64,000 nucleotides of DNA, taken from NCBI GenBank assembly GCA_947369085.1, contig CANBJR010000002.1:1-64000 (forward strand), written 5' to 3'. Numbering within the stretch: position 1 is the stretch's first letter; each line of letters starts with the position of its first letter. Both the position numbers and the translations under genes were made by a program. The stretch comes from an uncultured Clostridia bacterium. Lineage in GTDB: Bacteria > Bacillota > Clostridia > Oscillospirales > Acutalibacteraceae. This document shows positions 29,631 to 37,912 of this stretch, piece by piece. Under the pieces are notes generated by a model, which was not told the origin of the DNA, did not search any database, and saw nothing but the letters and a program-made list of their open reading frames with translations.

Positions 29631-30339
29631 CTTTTTCTTTCCTTACAAATATAAACTTGAAAACCTTTTTTATTACATTCCATACAGTAAACCAGAACAG
29701 CTTTAAATCAGTAGCCAGGGAAACTGTTGCAGCATACTTAATCCTAAGCAGATTTTTCTTTTTTAACACATATTTTTCATAATATTCGTCAGCATTTTCA
29801 GACCCGACTATTTCATCAAGATTGATAAACTCAATTGAGCTGTAATCTGTTATGCCGGGACGTACCTTTAATATGTATTTTTCAGCGCCCTCATATGCGT
29901 CTGTATATTTCAAAAGCTCCGGTCTCGGTCCGATAAAACTCATATCACCCTTGATGATACTAAACAAGTTGGCAAACTCGTCAAGCTTTGTTTTCCTCAG
30001 AAAATTACCTACCTTTGTAATTCTGCTGTCATTTAAAGCAGTTGTGCCTCCACCGATTTTATCGGCATTTTTCACCATTGTTCTGAATTTAAAAATTCTG
30101 AACGGTTTATTGTTATAACCACCCCTCTGAGCTCTGTAAAAAACGGGGAATCCCGAATCGATTACTATAGCAACAGCAATTAATAATATTATCGGAGAAA
30201 GAAGTATCAAAAAGAAAAGTGAGAGAATAATGTCTATTATTCTCTTAAAAAATCGATTATAAATACCTTTATATCCTGTAATTACATTTAAATCAACTTC
30301 ATCCACAGTTTTACAATTTACATCCCATTCTCTCATCAT
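29611..30339 (-). CDS. Undecaprenyl-phosphate sugar phosphotransferase (initiating enzyme)
   Basis: A 242-aa bacterial sugar transferase that begins repeat-unit synthesis by moving a sugar-1-phosphate to undecaprenyl phosphate. One hydrophobic segment near residues 32-54 (IIDIILSLFFLILLSPI) is followed by RAQRGGYNNKPFRIFKFRTM, then LRKTKLDEFANLF and IKGDMSFIGPRPE, all family signatures. It is the small, single-domain (WcaJ C-terminal/EpsL-like) form. The ATG at 30339 is six bases after GGAG; a TTG earlier in the frame lies in the Shine-Dalgarno itself. It is the first gene of the operon. Confidence 0.93.
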   Translation of the reverse strand: MMREWDVNCKTVDEVDLNVITGYKGIYNRFFKRIIDIILSLFFLILLSPIILLIAVAIVIDSGFPVFYRAQRGGYNNKPFRIFKFRTMVKNADKIGGGTTALNDSRITKVGNFLRKTKLDEFANLFSIIKGDMSFIGPRPELLKYTDAYEGAEKYILKVRPGITDYSSIEFINLDEIVGSENADEYYEKYVLKKKNLLRIKYAATVSLATDLKLFWFTVWNVIKKVFKFIFVRKEKDGVLNA

Positions 30340-30377
30340 ACCAAACTCCAAAAGCCAATTACAAACTTTAATGATTC

Positions 30378-30406
30378 ATTATACCATAAAAATGCGTTGA
30401 TATCAA
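30378..30406 (-). promoter_or_regulatory. Main promoter of the polysaccharide operon
   Basis: On the minus strand TTGATA (30401-30406) and a perfect TATAAT (30378-30383) are 17 bp apart with TGG just before the -10. Transcription would start near 30371, about 30 bases before the sugar transferase start. It is back to back with the phosphoesterase promoter. No transcription-termination or regulator site is recognised in the short leader. Confidence 0.8.
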
Positions 30407-30454
30407 TACAATTTTTAACATATTTCAACAACTGACAGATTCCACCTACACAAA

Positions 30455-30483
30455 TTGACAAAGCCGATAATTATAATTAAAAT
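30455..30483 (+). promoter_or_regulatory. Promoter of the metallophosphoesterase gene
   Basis: TTGACA (30455-30460) and TAAAAT (30478-30483) with a 17-bp spacer, about 45 bases upstream of the ATG at 30527. Divergent from the polysaccharide promoter; the two -35 elements are about 50 bp apart. Confidence 0.7.
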
Positions 30484-30526
30484 ATAATATATTTAATAAA
30501 TCAGCTTTTCGAATAAGGTGATAAAA

Positions 30527-31366
30527 ATGAAAAAAACGCTGAAAATTATTATTTTATCTTTACTTGCACTTGCTGTCACATCAATTATATACGGGCTGTA
30601 CTGTTCAAATACTATTAAAATTAAAAATTATTCAATAAGCACCGACAAACTAAACTCATCAGCTAAATTTGTATTTATTTCCGATTTACACTGCAAGGAA
30701 TACGGAGATAAAAACTCTGAGCTTGTTTCAAAAATAAAGGAACAGAATCCGCTTTTCATTGCCGTAGGCGGTGATATGGTTAACAAGTATTCATCCGACG
30801 ACCATGTTATGCGTGGACTTTTGCCACAGCTTGCCAATATTGCCCCAACCTACTGCATACTCGGTAATCACGAGCTAATTCTTAAAGACGAAATTGACTT
30901 CAAAAATGACATCAACTCAACAGGTGCAAAACTCCTTGACAACGAAATGGTAACGATTGAAACAAACGGTGAAAAATTCCTGCTCGGAGGTATGTCCGAC
31001 TTTCCGTATTATGATTTCAACGCACCTGATTATGACACTCCCGAAAGGTATTTCTGGGAAGATTTTAAAGATAAATCAAAGAATGGTTATTCAATTTTAC
31101 TCCATCATCAGCCCGAATATCTTGAAAGTATTATGCAGGACAGCAATGTTGACTTGGTAATGTGCGGTCATACCCACGGCGGAGCTGTTCAAATTCCCTT
31201 TGCCGGCGGAGTGTTTGCTCCGAATCAGGGATTTTTCCCGAAATACGACAAAGGAGAATTCGACTTATATGATACAAAAATGATAATTTCCGCAGGATTG
31301 GGTGACGCCTATCCCGTTTTAAGGTTCAACAACTGCCCCGAAATAAGCGTAGTGCAAATAAATTAA
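30527..31366 (+). CDS. Membrane-anchored calcineurin-like metallophosphoesterase
   Basis: A 279-aa protein with an N-terminal hydrophobic segment (residues 5-24) and an extracytoplasmic metallophosphoesterase domain. Metal-binding blocks are ISDLHCKEYGD, VGGDMVNK, LGNHELI and HHQPEYL/CGHTHGGAVQIP, in the family order. This is the YkuE-like type, for which removal of lipid or nucleotide phosphates has been proposed. ATG follows AAGGTGATAAAA; a GTG nine bases earlier is part of that Shine-Dalgarno. Its stop shares the TTAA with the convergent metH stop. Confidence 0.9.
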   Translation: MKKTLKIIILSLLALAVTSIIYGLYCSNTIKIKNYSISTDKLNSSAKFVFISDLHCKEYGDKNSELVSKIKEQNPLFIAVGGDMVNKYSSDDHVMRGLLPQLANIAPTYCILGNHELILKDEIDFKNDINSTGAKLLDNEMVTIETNGEKFLLGGMSDFPYYDFNAPDYDTPERYFWEDFKDKSKNGYSILLHHQPEYLESIMQDSNVDLVMCGHTHGGAVQIPFAGGVFAPNQGFFPKYDKGEFDLYDTKMIISAGLGDAYPVLRFNNCPEISVVQIN

Positions 31367-33759
31367 CCCAGCACTTTTTTAGCCGTATCAACGCTCTCTT
31401 TTGCATCCCTGCAATAGTAATCGGCGCCGATTTTCATAGCGTAATCTTCTGTAAGAACTGCACCGCCCACGAACACAACGCATTTGCTTGTACCGTCGGG
31501 GTTTTGCAGTTCTTTTGTTTGTCTTATAAGTTTTATTGTATTCTCCATGCTCTTAAGCGTAGTCGTCATAAGAGCGGAAAGCCCAATCATCTTAATATTC
31601 TGCTCAACAGCAGTGTCAACAACAAGCTGAGGATCAACGTCCCTTCCGAGGTCAACGACAGTGTAGCCGTAGTTATCGAGCAGTACCTTTACAATATTTT
31701 TGCCTATATCGTGAATATCGCCCTTGACCGTCGCAAGAATAATTTTACCCTTGCTTACAGGCGCACCGCTTGTTTGTGAAATATGATTCTTTATAACTTC
31801 AAAACACTCCTGTGCCGCATTGGCACTTTGAATGAGCTGTGGCAAAAATATTTTATTTTTCTCAAAATCATCTCCGACCCTGTCAAGCGCAGGAATCAGC
31901 ATTTCGTTTACAATTTGCATTGCGTCTGTCGTTTCAAGAAGTCTTTTGGTAACAGACGCACCCTCGGATTTCAAGCCGTTATATACAGCGGTAAAAATAT
32001 CAACCTCTGTGTTTTTCGGCGCAGTTGCCAAAGGGGCAGTGGAGTCATTATACGCATTAATAAAATCAACCGAGTTTTTATCAATGCCCGCAAGTACTCT
32101 GTAGGCACGCACGGCACCCGTCATTGACTCGACATTCGGATTGATAATCGGCAAATCGAGTCCCTCTTCAAGAGCCATTGTCAGAAAAGTTCTGTTTACA
32201 AGTTCACGGTTGGGCAGACCGAACGAAATATTTGAAACTCCCAAACAGGTTTTGCACCCAAGCTCGGTTTTTACCCTGTGGAGCGCCTTAAGCGTTTCAC
32301 GGCAGGCGTCCTGCTCGGCTGAAACGGTCAGCGTAAGACAGTCAATATAAACGTCACGCCTGTCAATACCTATTTTTTCTGCATGGCTGACAATTCTCTT
32401 TGCAATCTCAAATCTGCCTTCGGCAGTTTTTGGGATACCGTTTTCGTCAAGCGTAAGTCCGACAACCGAAGCACCGTACTTTTTAACAAGCGGCAGAACT
32501 GTGGAAAGGCTCTCTTCCTCGCCGTTCACTGAATTTACAATCGGCTTGCCGTTGTAACAGCGCAATCCTGCTTCAAGCACATCGGGCTTTGTTGAGTCAA
32601 TCTGCAAAGGCACATCGCACACACTCTGAATTGCCTTAATCACACGCACCATCATTTTCTTTTCATCAATTTCCGGGTGACCTACGTTTACGTCAAGGAT
32701 TTCCGCACCGCCGTTTACCTGAGTCATTGCCTGAGTGAGAATGTAGTCAATGTTATTGTCAACAAGCGCCTGCTTAAAAAGCTTTTTACCCGTCGGGTTG
32801 ATTCTTTCGCCGATAATTCTCGGACCGTTGATTTCAACAACCGTGCTTGCACTGCAAACAGTTGTGTCAACGCTCTTTTCCTGATTGTGATAGCTTTTAT
32901 CTGCAAGCATTTTTTTGATTTCTGCTATATATTCGGGAGTTGTTCCGCAGCAGCCTCCGATAAGCTTTACACCGTATCTGAGTAAATCCGAAACGCAGCT
33001 TGCAAACTTATCAGGCATAATATCATACTCGTTGCTGTTGGGATCAGGCAAGCCCGCGTTAGCCTTAATAACAAGCGGCAAATCGGTATATTTTGAAATT
33101 TCGCTTATCACTTCCTCAAGCTCGTCAGGACCGAGCGAGCAGTTTACTCCCACTGCGTCAACGCCGAGTCCTTTAAGCGTAACCGCCATTGAAGCAGGCG
33201 AAACGCCTGTAAAAGTACGTCCGTTTCGTTCAAACGTCATAGTTGCAATGACAGGCTTGTCGCAGTTTTCCTTTGCCGCAAGGACGGCGGCTTTCAATTC
33301 GTAGAGGTCGGTCATTGTTTCAAAAACAATGACGTCCGCTTCCTGTCCTGCAATTATCTGCTCCTTAAAATATGCATAAGCCGAGTCAAAGTCAAGCGAG
33401 CCTGCCGGCTCAAGAAGCTGACCTATAGGACCTATGTCGAGTGCAACAAGACAGCCTGTACCCTGCACGGCTTTTTTTGCATTTTCAATGCCCGATTTTA
33501 TGATTTTCTCAACCGAATATCCGCTCTCTTTAAGCTTATATCCGTTTGCACCAAAGGTGTTTGCATAAACAATATCAGAGCCTGCGTCCGCATATGCCCT
33601 GTGGAACGACTCAATTAACTCGGGGTGTGTGATATTCAGTGTTTCGGGTACGGAGTCAAACTTTACTCCGCTGTTCTGTATAAGAGTTCCCATTGCTCCG
33701 TCAAGCAGCACAAACTCCTTTGAAGCTAAAAATTTCTTAAAGTCCACAATGTTCTCCAT
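31363..33759 (-). CDS. metH: Cobalamin-dependent methionine synthase lacking the reactivation domain
   Basis: About 798 aa with three of MetH's four modules. The homocysteine domain (residues ~10-290) has LDGAMGTLIQ and the zinc ligands in VGVNCSLGP and IGGCCGTTPE. The pterin domain (~310-580) starts IGERINPTGKK. The cap and B12 domain (~590-798) has the DIHDIG cobalamin motif. The AdoMet-binding reactivation domain is absent and is encoded by the adjacent gene. The start is not certain: ATG 33759 or GTG 33747 (GGAG six bases upstream); both overlap the neighbour's end. Confidence 0.93.
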   Translation of the reverse strand: MENIVDFKKFLASKEFVLLDGAMGTLIQNSGVKFDSVPETLNITHPELIESFHRAYADAGSDIVYANTFGANGYKLKESGYSVEKIIKSGIENAKKAVQGTGCLVALDIGPIGQLLEPAGSLDFDSAYAYFKEQIIAGQEADVIVFETMTDLYELKAAVLAAKENCDKPVIATMTFERNGRTFTGVSPASMAVTLKGLGVDAVGVNCSLGPDELEEVISEISKYTDLPLVIKANAGLPDPNSNEYDIMPDKFASCVSDLLRYGVKLIGGCCGTTPEYIAEIKKMLADKSYHNQEKSVDTTVCSASTVVEINGPRIIGERINPTGKKLFKQALVDNNIDYILTQAMTQVNGGAEILDVNVGHPEIDEKKMMVRVIKAIQSVCDVPLQIDSTKPDVLEAGLRCYNGKPIVNSVNGEEESLSTVLPLVKKYGASVVGLTLDENGIPKTAEGRFEIAKRIVSHAEKIGIDRRDVYIDCLTLTVSAEQDACRETLKALHRVKTELGCKTCLGVSNISFGLPNRELVNRTFLTMALEEGLDLPIINPNVESMTGAVRAYRVLAGIDKNSVDFINAYNDSTAPLATAPKNTEVDIFTAVYNGLKSEGASVTKRLLETTDAMQIVNEMLIPALDRVGDDFEKNKIFLPQLIQSANAAQECFEVIKNHISQTSGAPVSKGKIILATVKGDIHDIGKNIVKVLLDNYGYTVVDLGRDVDPQLVVDTAVEQNIKMIGLSALMTTTLKSMENTIKLIRQTKELQNPDGTSKCVVFVGGAVLTEDYAMKIGADYYCRDAKESVDTAKKVLG

Positions 33760-34381
33760 TTCTTCTGAATTTACATCTGTCACGCATATTGCAAACTGCA
33801 CAGCCGCGTTTTTTGCGGTCAACAGGTGTTTTTGAAAGTCCCATAACCGCCGTAACGGACTTTGTGGGAATCAGCAGACAATTTTCGTTTGCAGTAAGTC
33901 CGATTTTTCGGGGAGCGTCAAGCATTGAAAGCACGCTTTTCTGAAGTTCAATCGGATAATCACCGTAGCCGGGGCTGAATCGAAAGGTTTGAAAATACCC
34001 CTCATATTTTTCGGCAATCAACTCATCAAATTTACAGCAGACCTGTTCAATTGCAACGCTTGCAAAGCTGTCAAGCACAACGGCTTTCGCCATATCGGAA
34101 ATCTGATTTATTCTGATGATTTTGTCAATTTCCGCACCGAGAGTTGCACACATTACAATTGCTTTTTCACAGCCGTCAAGGTGACTTTTTATATCTTCTC
34201 CCTGCATAAGTTCTTCACAGGGAAGATTTTTTTCAACATAAAGATACTTAGGACTTGCCTTTGCAAGAATTTCTTGCTCGCACTCGTCCATAAGCCTGTC
34301 CATTCGGTAGTTAGGCGCAACGCCCGAACCGCCGAGATAACGCACGGCTTCGTTTCTGTTAAGTCTTTCAAGCTTTATCAT
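33737..34381 (-). CDS. Stand-alone methionine synthase reactivation (AdoMet-binding) domain protein
   Basis: A 214-aa protein corresponding to the C-terminal activation domain of MetH, which re-methylates inactive cob(II)alamin using AdoMet. Residues EAVRYLGGSG and the RFSPGYGDYPIELQKSVL block near 146-163 (R-x-S-x-G-Y motif of the AdoMet site) support this. The C-terminus adds a cysteine cluster, CAVCNMRDRCKF...HC, not part of E. coli MetH. It overlaps metF by four bases and metH by more than ten, so the three are co-translated. It would act in trans on the truncated MetH. Confidence 0.88.
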   Translation of the reverse strand: MIKLERLNRNEAVRYLGGSGVAPNYRMDRLMDECEQEILAKASPKYLYVEKNLPCEELMQGEDIKSHLDGCEKAIVMCATLGAEIDKIIRINQISDMAKAVVLDSFASVAIEQVCCKFDELIAEKYEGYFQTFRFSPGYGDYPIELQKSVLSMLDAPRKIGLTANENCLLIPTKSVTAVMGLSKTPVDRKKRGCAVCNMRDRCKFRRNGEHCGL

Positions 34382-35241
34382 AACAAACTCGCAACCGCCT
34401 CGGAAATTTTCCTTGCAACATACGGATTATTCATTGTATAAAGGTGTATTCCGTCAACTCCATTTGCAAGCAAGTCTACAATTTGCTCAACTGCATAGGC
34501 AATTCCTGCATCACGCAGAGCGTCAGGCTTTGAATCATACTTCTGCATAATTTTTACAAACTTTGACGGCAGACTTGCACCGCACATTGAAACCATTCTT
34601 TCAATCTGACTTTTATTTGTAACGGGCATAATTCCTGCCTCGATCGGCACATTAATTCCTGCAATTTTGGAACGTTCAATAAATCTGTAAAACACGGAAT
34701 TATCAAAAAACAGCTGGCTGATAAGGTGCTGTGCACCCGCCTCAACCTTTTTGCGCAGGTTAAGAATATCCTCAACCTCGTCCTTTGCCTCAAGGTGCAC
34801 CTCGGGATAGCACGCACCGCCAATATCAAAATCACCGTGCGACTTGATGTACTCGCACAACTCGCTTGCATAAATAAAATCCTTTTGGGGTTCAATACCC
34901 TCAACATAGTCGCCCCTTAAGGCTAAAATATTCTCAATGTTATGCGCCTTAAAATCTTCAAGCGTGCTGTCAATGTCAGCCTTTGTGCTGTTTACGCAGG
35001 TTAGATGGGCAACGGACTCCACGCCAAAATCGTTCTTTATTTTCGAGGCAATCTCGCACGTTCTGCTGTGGCCTCCCGTACCGCCTGCACCGTAGGTAAC
35101 GCTGATAAAGTCAGGCTTTAATGCACAAATTTCTTCAAGCTTGCTGTAAACCGACTCAATCGGAGAAGTTTTCTTTGGAGGGAACACCTCAAAAGACAAA
35201 ACTGCCCTGTCATTTTTATCGAATATATCGCTTATCTTCAT
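34378..35241 (-). CDS. metF: 5,10-methylenetetrahydrofolate reductase
   Basis: A 287-aa TIM-barrel flavoprotein that makes 5-methyl-THF, the methyl donor used by metH downstream. It begins with the family's LSFEVFPPKKTSP (residues 15-27), includes DFISVTYGAGGTGGHSRT near 44-61, ILALRGDYVEG near 103-113 and LISQLFFDN near 174-182. Length is typical of the bacterial form. ATG is preceded by AAGGTGG. First gene of the metF / reactivation / metH operon. Confidence 0.95.
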   Translation of the reverse strand: MKISDIFDKNDRAVLSFEVFPPKKTSPIESVYSKLEEICALKPDFISVTYGAGGTGGHSRTCEIASKIKNDFGVESVAHLTCVNSTKADIDSTLEDFKAHNIENILALRGDYVEGIEPQKDFIYASELCEYIKSHGDFDIGGACYPEVHLEAKDEVEDILNLRKKVEAGAQHLISQLFFDNSVFYRFIERSKIAGINVPIEAGIMPVTNKSQIERMVSMCGASLPSKFVKIMQKYDSKPDALRDAGIAYAVEQIVDLLANGVDGIHLYTMNNPYVARKISEAVASLL

Positions 35242-35268
35242 TTATTTTGTCCACCTTGTTAATTTTAT

Positions 35269-35297
35269 ATAATTTATAGTATTATACCATAAAGCAC
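35269..35297 (-). promoter_or_regulatory. Promoter of the metF-metH operon
   Basis: On the minus strand an extended -10 (TGG followed by TATAAT near 35281) with a weak TTGTGT -35 about 17 bp upstream. The leader to metF is only about 30-40 bases, too short for a SAM riboswitch, and none is seen. Confidence 0.55.
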
Positions 35298-35398
35298 GGA
35301 CATACACAACAAAAAATCATAAGCCGGCGTACATTTATACATCAACAAGTAATTCGGATGTGTTCACCGCCGTAATTTAAAATTTCCGGATATTAGAA

Positions 35399-35430
35399 CG
35401 AGAAAGAACTGCAAACACAGTTCTTTCTCT
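35399..35430 (-). terminator. Hairpin downstream of the dockerin/transglutaminase gene
   Basis: An 11-bp perfect stem (AGAAAGAACTG / CAGTTCTTTCT, six-base loop) about 70 bp after the stop. The following U-tract is poor on both strands, so efficiency is doubtful. Confidence 0.5.
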
Positions 35431-35498
35431 TATGTCGTTATTCCGTGGTAGTAATTTTATATTACGGCAACGTTTCTAAGTCGTAATCAATCACCGAT

Positions 35499-36983
35499 TT
35501 ATAGATCAACCATTGTTTTTTGGATTGCAGTTGCATCTAATATGCTTACCACACCGTCATTGTTATAGTCTGCAACCAAAAGCTGTTCAGTGTCAAGGTT
35601 TTCTGTTCCCGAAGAATATTTTTGAATTTCGGTAACATCAACAATATTTATTTTTCCGTCGAAATTCACATCGCCCATCATTAAAACAGGCGTTGTAGTA
35701 ATTTTATTTTGAACGCATTTTCCCACATATTGCAATTTATTTTCCATATTAGGATTTGCACTAATAACCGCATAAACGTCATTATCATTTACTATTAATC
35801 CGTAACAGTCGCCTGATGATGTGTCAACCTTTGCAAATTCTTTCATTGTGTTTGTTGCCGTGTCATAGCTGTAGATACAATCGGAAGAATTCAAATATAA
35901 CAAACAGTCATTCTCGTCAAGGCTCATATATCCGCCTTTCCAGTAACTTGAAGTTCCCGACTTCCACCTGAAATCAAGCTTCTTTACAATCTGCGCCGTG
36001 TCTGTTTTGGTGTCGTACTTAAGCAGACATCTTTCATATTTACTCTGATACTTGTTGTCAATTACATAACAGCCATTGTCAACAAAGCAAAATTGCGAGT
36101 CAAATTCATGGAACAAACCGTTGTCATACTTTGTGTTTTTTGATTTATAGTAAGCATAACCAAAACCATAGTGTCCTGAAGTATCATCGTCAACTTTGCC
36201 GATAGCCTTGTCGCTAAGCAAAAAATACTTGTGTAAAACGTGACCCTTTTTATCAGGCATAGGGTCGTCCCATGTAAGGTCAACATTGTAGTAAACATTG
36301 TCTATGCGCACCTTGTTCCAAAGGTGATACATTGCTGACGATTCAACAATTTCACTGTGAACTCCAACACGTGAAAGCAGATATGAATACGCTTCGGAAT
36401 ATCCCTGACAATTGGCATTTCCGTTTACAATTGCTTCATATGCCGATACATGTCCTGTTCCGTCCTCGTCAAGATATTTGCAGTTGAGAACAAGCTGGTC
36501 GTGCAAAACAACAGCCTTTTCAAATTCGGTCATACTGCTGTTAATTTTTTTAAGGTATTTATCACATTCAGCGTTAAAAATATCAATTTTATCCTTTATC
36601 TCTTGTTTGTCAAAAAGATAAACAGGGCATATTACAACAATATTGTTGCCGTCCGAACCCAGCATATATTTTGTAGTGTCAACGTAAAACAGTTCAGGAT
36701 GTTTTCTGATAACAGTCTTTACTATATACCGCATAGATTCCTTACTGGCAATTTGAAAATCACCAATATAAATCTGCTCGTCTAAATTTTTCATACCCTC
36801 TGCAAGCCTGTCACACAAGCCCTTGTTTTTTTCATAAAGCTCTTTATTATATGTAATGCTAGAACAAGTGTCCTCGGCAGCGAAAGCAGTATCGGAAGCA
36901 GCAAAAATCATAGACGAAAATACCATCATAAATGAAAGCGCAAAAACAAGTGTTTTTCTTAGAATTTTACTAAACTTTTTCAT
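35499..36983 (-). CDS. Secreted transglutaminase-like protein with C-terminal type I dockerin
   Basis: A 494-aa exported protein. A signal peptide covers residues 1-36 (basic start, hydrophobic core, AFAA). A transglutaminase-like core carries Cys192 (NCQGYSEAY), His220 (MYHLWNKV) and Asp235 (NVDLTWDD), the papain-like triad. The C-terminus (about 433-494) is a dockerin with two F-hand repeats, GDVNFDGKINIVDVTEIQ and ADYNNDGVVSILDATAIQ. It would dock onto a cohesin scaffold at the surface and process or cross-link peptides or walls. The ATG follows AAAGGAGATCG; an earlier in-frame start lacks support. Confidence 0.88.
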   Translation of the reverse strand: MKKFSKILRKTLVFALSFMMVFSSMIFAASDTAFAAEDTCSSITYNKELYEKNKGLCDRLAEGMKNLDEQIYIGDFQIASKESMRYIVKTVIRKHPELFYVDTTKYMLGSDGNNIVVICPVYLFDKQEIKDKIDIFNAECDKYLKKINSSMTEFEKAVVLHDQLVLNCKYLDEDGTGHVSAYEAIVNGNANCQGYSEAYSYLLSRVGVHSEIVESSAMYHLWNKVRIDNVYYNVDLTWDDPMPDKKGHVLHKYFLLSDKAIGKVDDDTSGHYGFGYAYYKSKNTKYDNGLFHEFDSQFCFVDNGCYVIDNKYQSKYERCLLKYDTKTDTAQIVKKLDFRWKSGTSSYWKGGYMSLDENDCLLYLNSSDCIYSYDTATNTMKEFAKVDTSSGDCYGLIVNDNDVYAVISANPNMENKLQYVGKCVQNKITTTPVLMMGDVNFDGKINIVDVTEIQKYSSGTENLDTEQLLVADYNNDGVVSILDATAIQKTMVDL

Positions 36984-37005
36984 AACACGATCTCCTTTCA
37001 ATTTG

Positions 37006-37034
37006 ATTATATCACCTATCAATTTGTAAATCAA
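37006..37034 (-). promoter_or_regulatory. Promoter of the dockerin/transglutaminase gene
   Basis: TTGATT (37029-37034) and TATAAT (37006-37011), 17 bp apart on the minus strand, ending about 20 bases before the Shine-Dalgarno. Confidence 0.65.
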
Positions 37035-37134
37035 TTATAATAAATTAATATATTTTTTATAATTGTTTTTGTACTTTTTAACAAAACACAATCTTTATTA
37101 TATGGTAAAAACAACAAATCATAATACGCCGAAT

Positions 37135-37163
37135 GAATAGACAATAAATCCTCTGCATATAGA
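37135..37163 (+). promoter_or_regulatory. Possible sigma-E (mother-cell) promoter of spoIIID
   Basis: GAATAGA (37135-37141), 14 bp, then CATATAGA (37156-37163). This partly matches the SigE consensus (ATA core at -35, CATA start of -10, 14-bp spacing). In Bacillus spoIIID is SigE-dependent, so the match is plausible but it is incomplete in the second half of each element. Confidence 0.3.
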
Positions 37164-37189
37164 TTATCAAGACGATTGGAGGGTTTCTT

Positions 37190-37462
37190 GTGAAAGGAAT
37201 AGTGGAAGAACGTGCGGCAATGCTTGGCGAGTACATAATAGAAAACAACGCTACGGTAAGAAGCACCGCAAAAAAGTTCGGCGTCAGCAAAAGCACGGTG
37301 CACAAGGACGTAAGCCAACGATTGAAAACGCTCAATCCTGTGCTTTACCGAGAGGTAAGACGAGTTCTCGATATAAACAAAAGCGAACGCCATATACGCG
37401 GAGGAATAGCCACTAAAAACAAGTACTTGCGTGAAAAAGAGCGATATTGTTCACCTGATTAA
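37190..37462 (+). CDS. spoIIID: Sporulation transcriptional regulator SpoIIID
   Basis: A 90-aa DNA-binding protein of the mother-cell cascade. KGIVEERAAMLGEYIIENNATVRSTAKKFGVSKSTVHKDV covers residues 2-41 and contains the helix-turn-helix (AKKFGVSKSTVHKDV); the basic C-terminus SERHIRGGIATKNKY near 64-78 matches the second DNA-contacting element of SpoIIID. Length and both elements agree closely with the family. The GTG start follows GGAGGG seven bases upstream. It is monocistronic with its own terminator. Its presence argues for a spore-forming lineage. Confidence 0.94.
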   Translation: MKGIVEERAAMLGEYIIENNATVRSTAKKFGVSKSTVHKDVSQRLKTLNPVLYREVRRVLDINKSERHIRGGIATKNKYLREKERYCSPD

Positions 37463-37546
37463 TCAAACCTATAATTCACCTTGTCAAATTAATCTGAATT
37501 TACTCAGTTTTTATGAAAAATCGGAAATTAAATTTCACAACAAAAA

Positions 37547-37590
37547 GACCGTTACATCGTTATTTGTCGATGCAACGGTCCTTTTGTTTT
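37547..37590 (+). terminator. Intrinsic terminator of spoIIID
   Basis: A stem of GACCGTT-A-CATCG against CGATG-C-AACGGTC, one mismatch, followed by CTTTTGTTTT. Confidence 0.85.
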
Positions 37591-37912
37591 AATCATAACA
37601 AGCGATAAAGTCGCCTGCAAAATGAAAGCGCCAAACCCTTACGGAAGGTTTGGCGTTTTCTGTTCTTTAAAAAATGAGGGGTACAAGTACGAACATTTAT
37701 ATATGTTCGCATTGAGGAGGGTAGAACAATTATACTCCGACGGTTGCGGTTCCGTCTTTTGAGTACGCTTATATTAAACTATATTATTTTGAAAACTGTG
37801 TGAAATCAATTTGAAATTACCTTGAAAATTATATGTTTTTTTATGGAAAACCTGTCGAATTTATGTACAAAAGAATTTTATTCGTCATATTTTAAAAAAT
37901 CTTTAAAAAAGT
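37591..37912. other. Gene-poor interval between spoIIID and lexA
   Basis: Holds a second terminator (37629-37660), a near-palindrome CGAACAT-N6-ATGTTCG (37690-37709) followed by GAGGAGG, and a GACGG/CCGTC mini-hairpin near 37738-37756. A 19-codon frame from the ATG at 37703 reads MFALRRVEQLYSDGCGSVF and overlaps that Shine-Dalgarno-like GAGGAGG, so it is not a convincing gene. The last 150 bases are AT-rich and show nothing until the lexA promoter. Confidence 0.5.
37629..37660 (+). terminator. Second terminator-like hairpin
   Basis: A 9-bp perfect stem, CGCCAAACC / GGTTTGGCG, nine-base loop, then TTTTC. It lies 40 bp after the spoIIID terminator. Confidence 0.65.

Noticed and set aside
35242..35300. 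SAM or cobalamin riboswitch before metF
   Set aside because: The predicted leader is only 30-40 bases long, too short for either.
37703..37759. 19-codon ORF before lexA
   Set aside because: Its own ribosome site would be inside the frame, and codons give no sign of selection; left as part of an unexplained interval.
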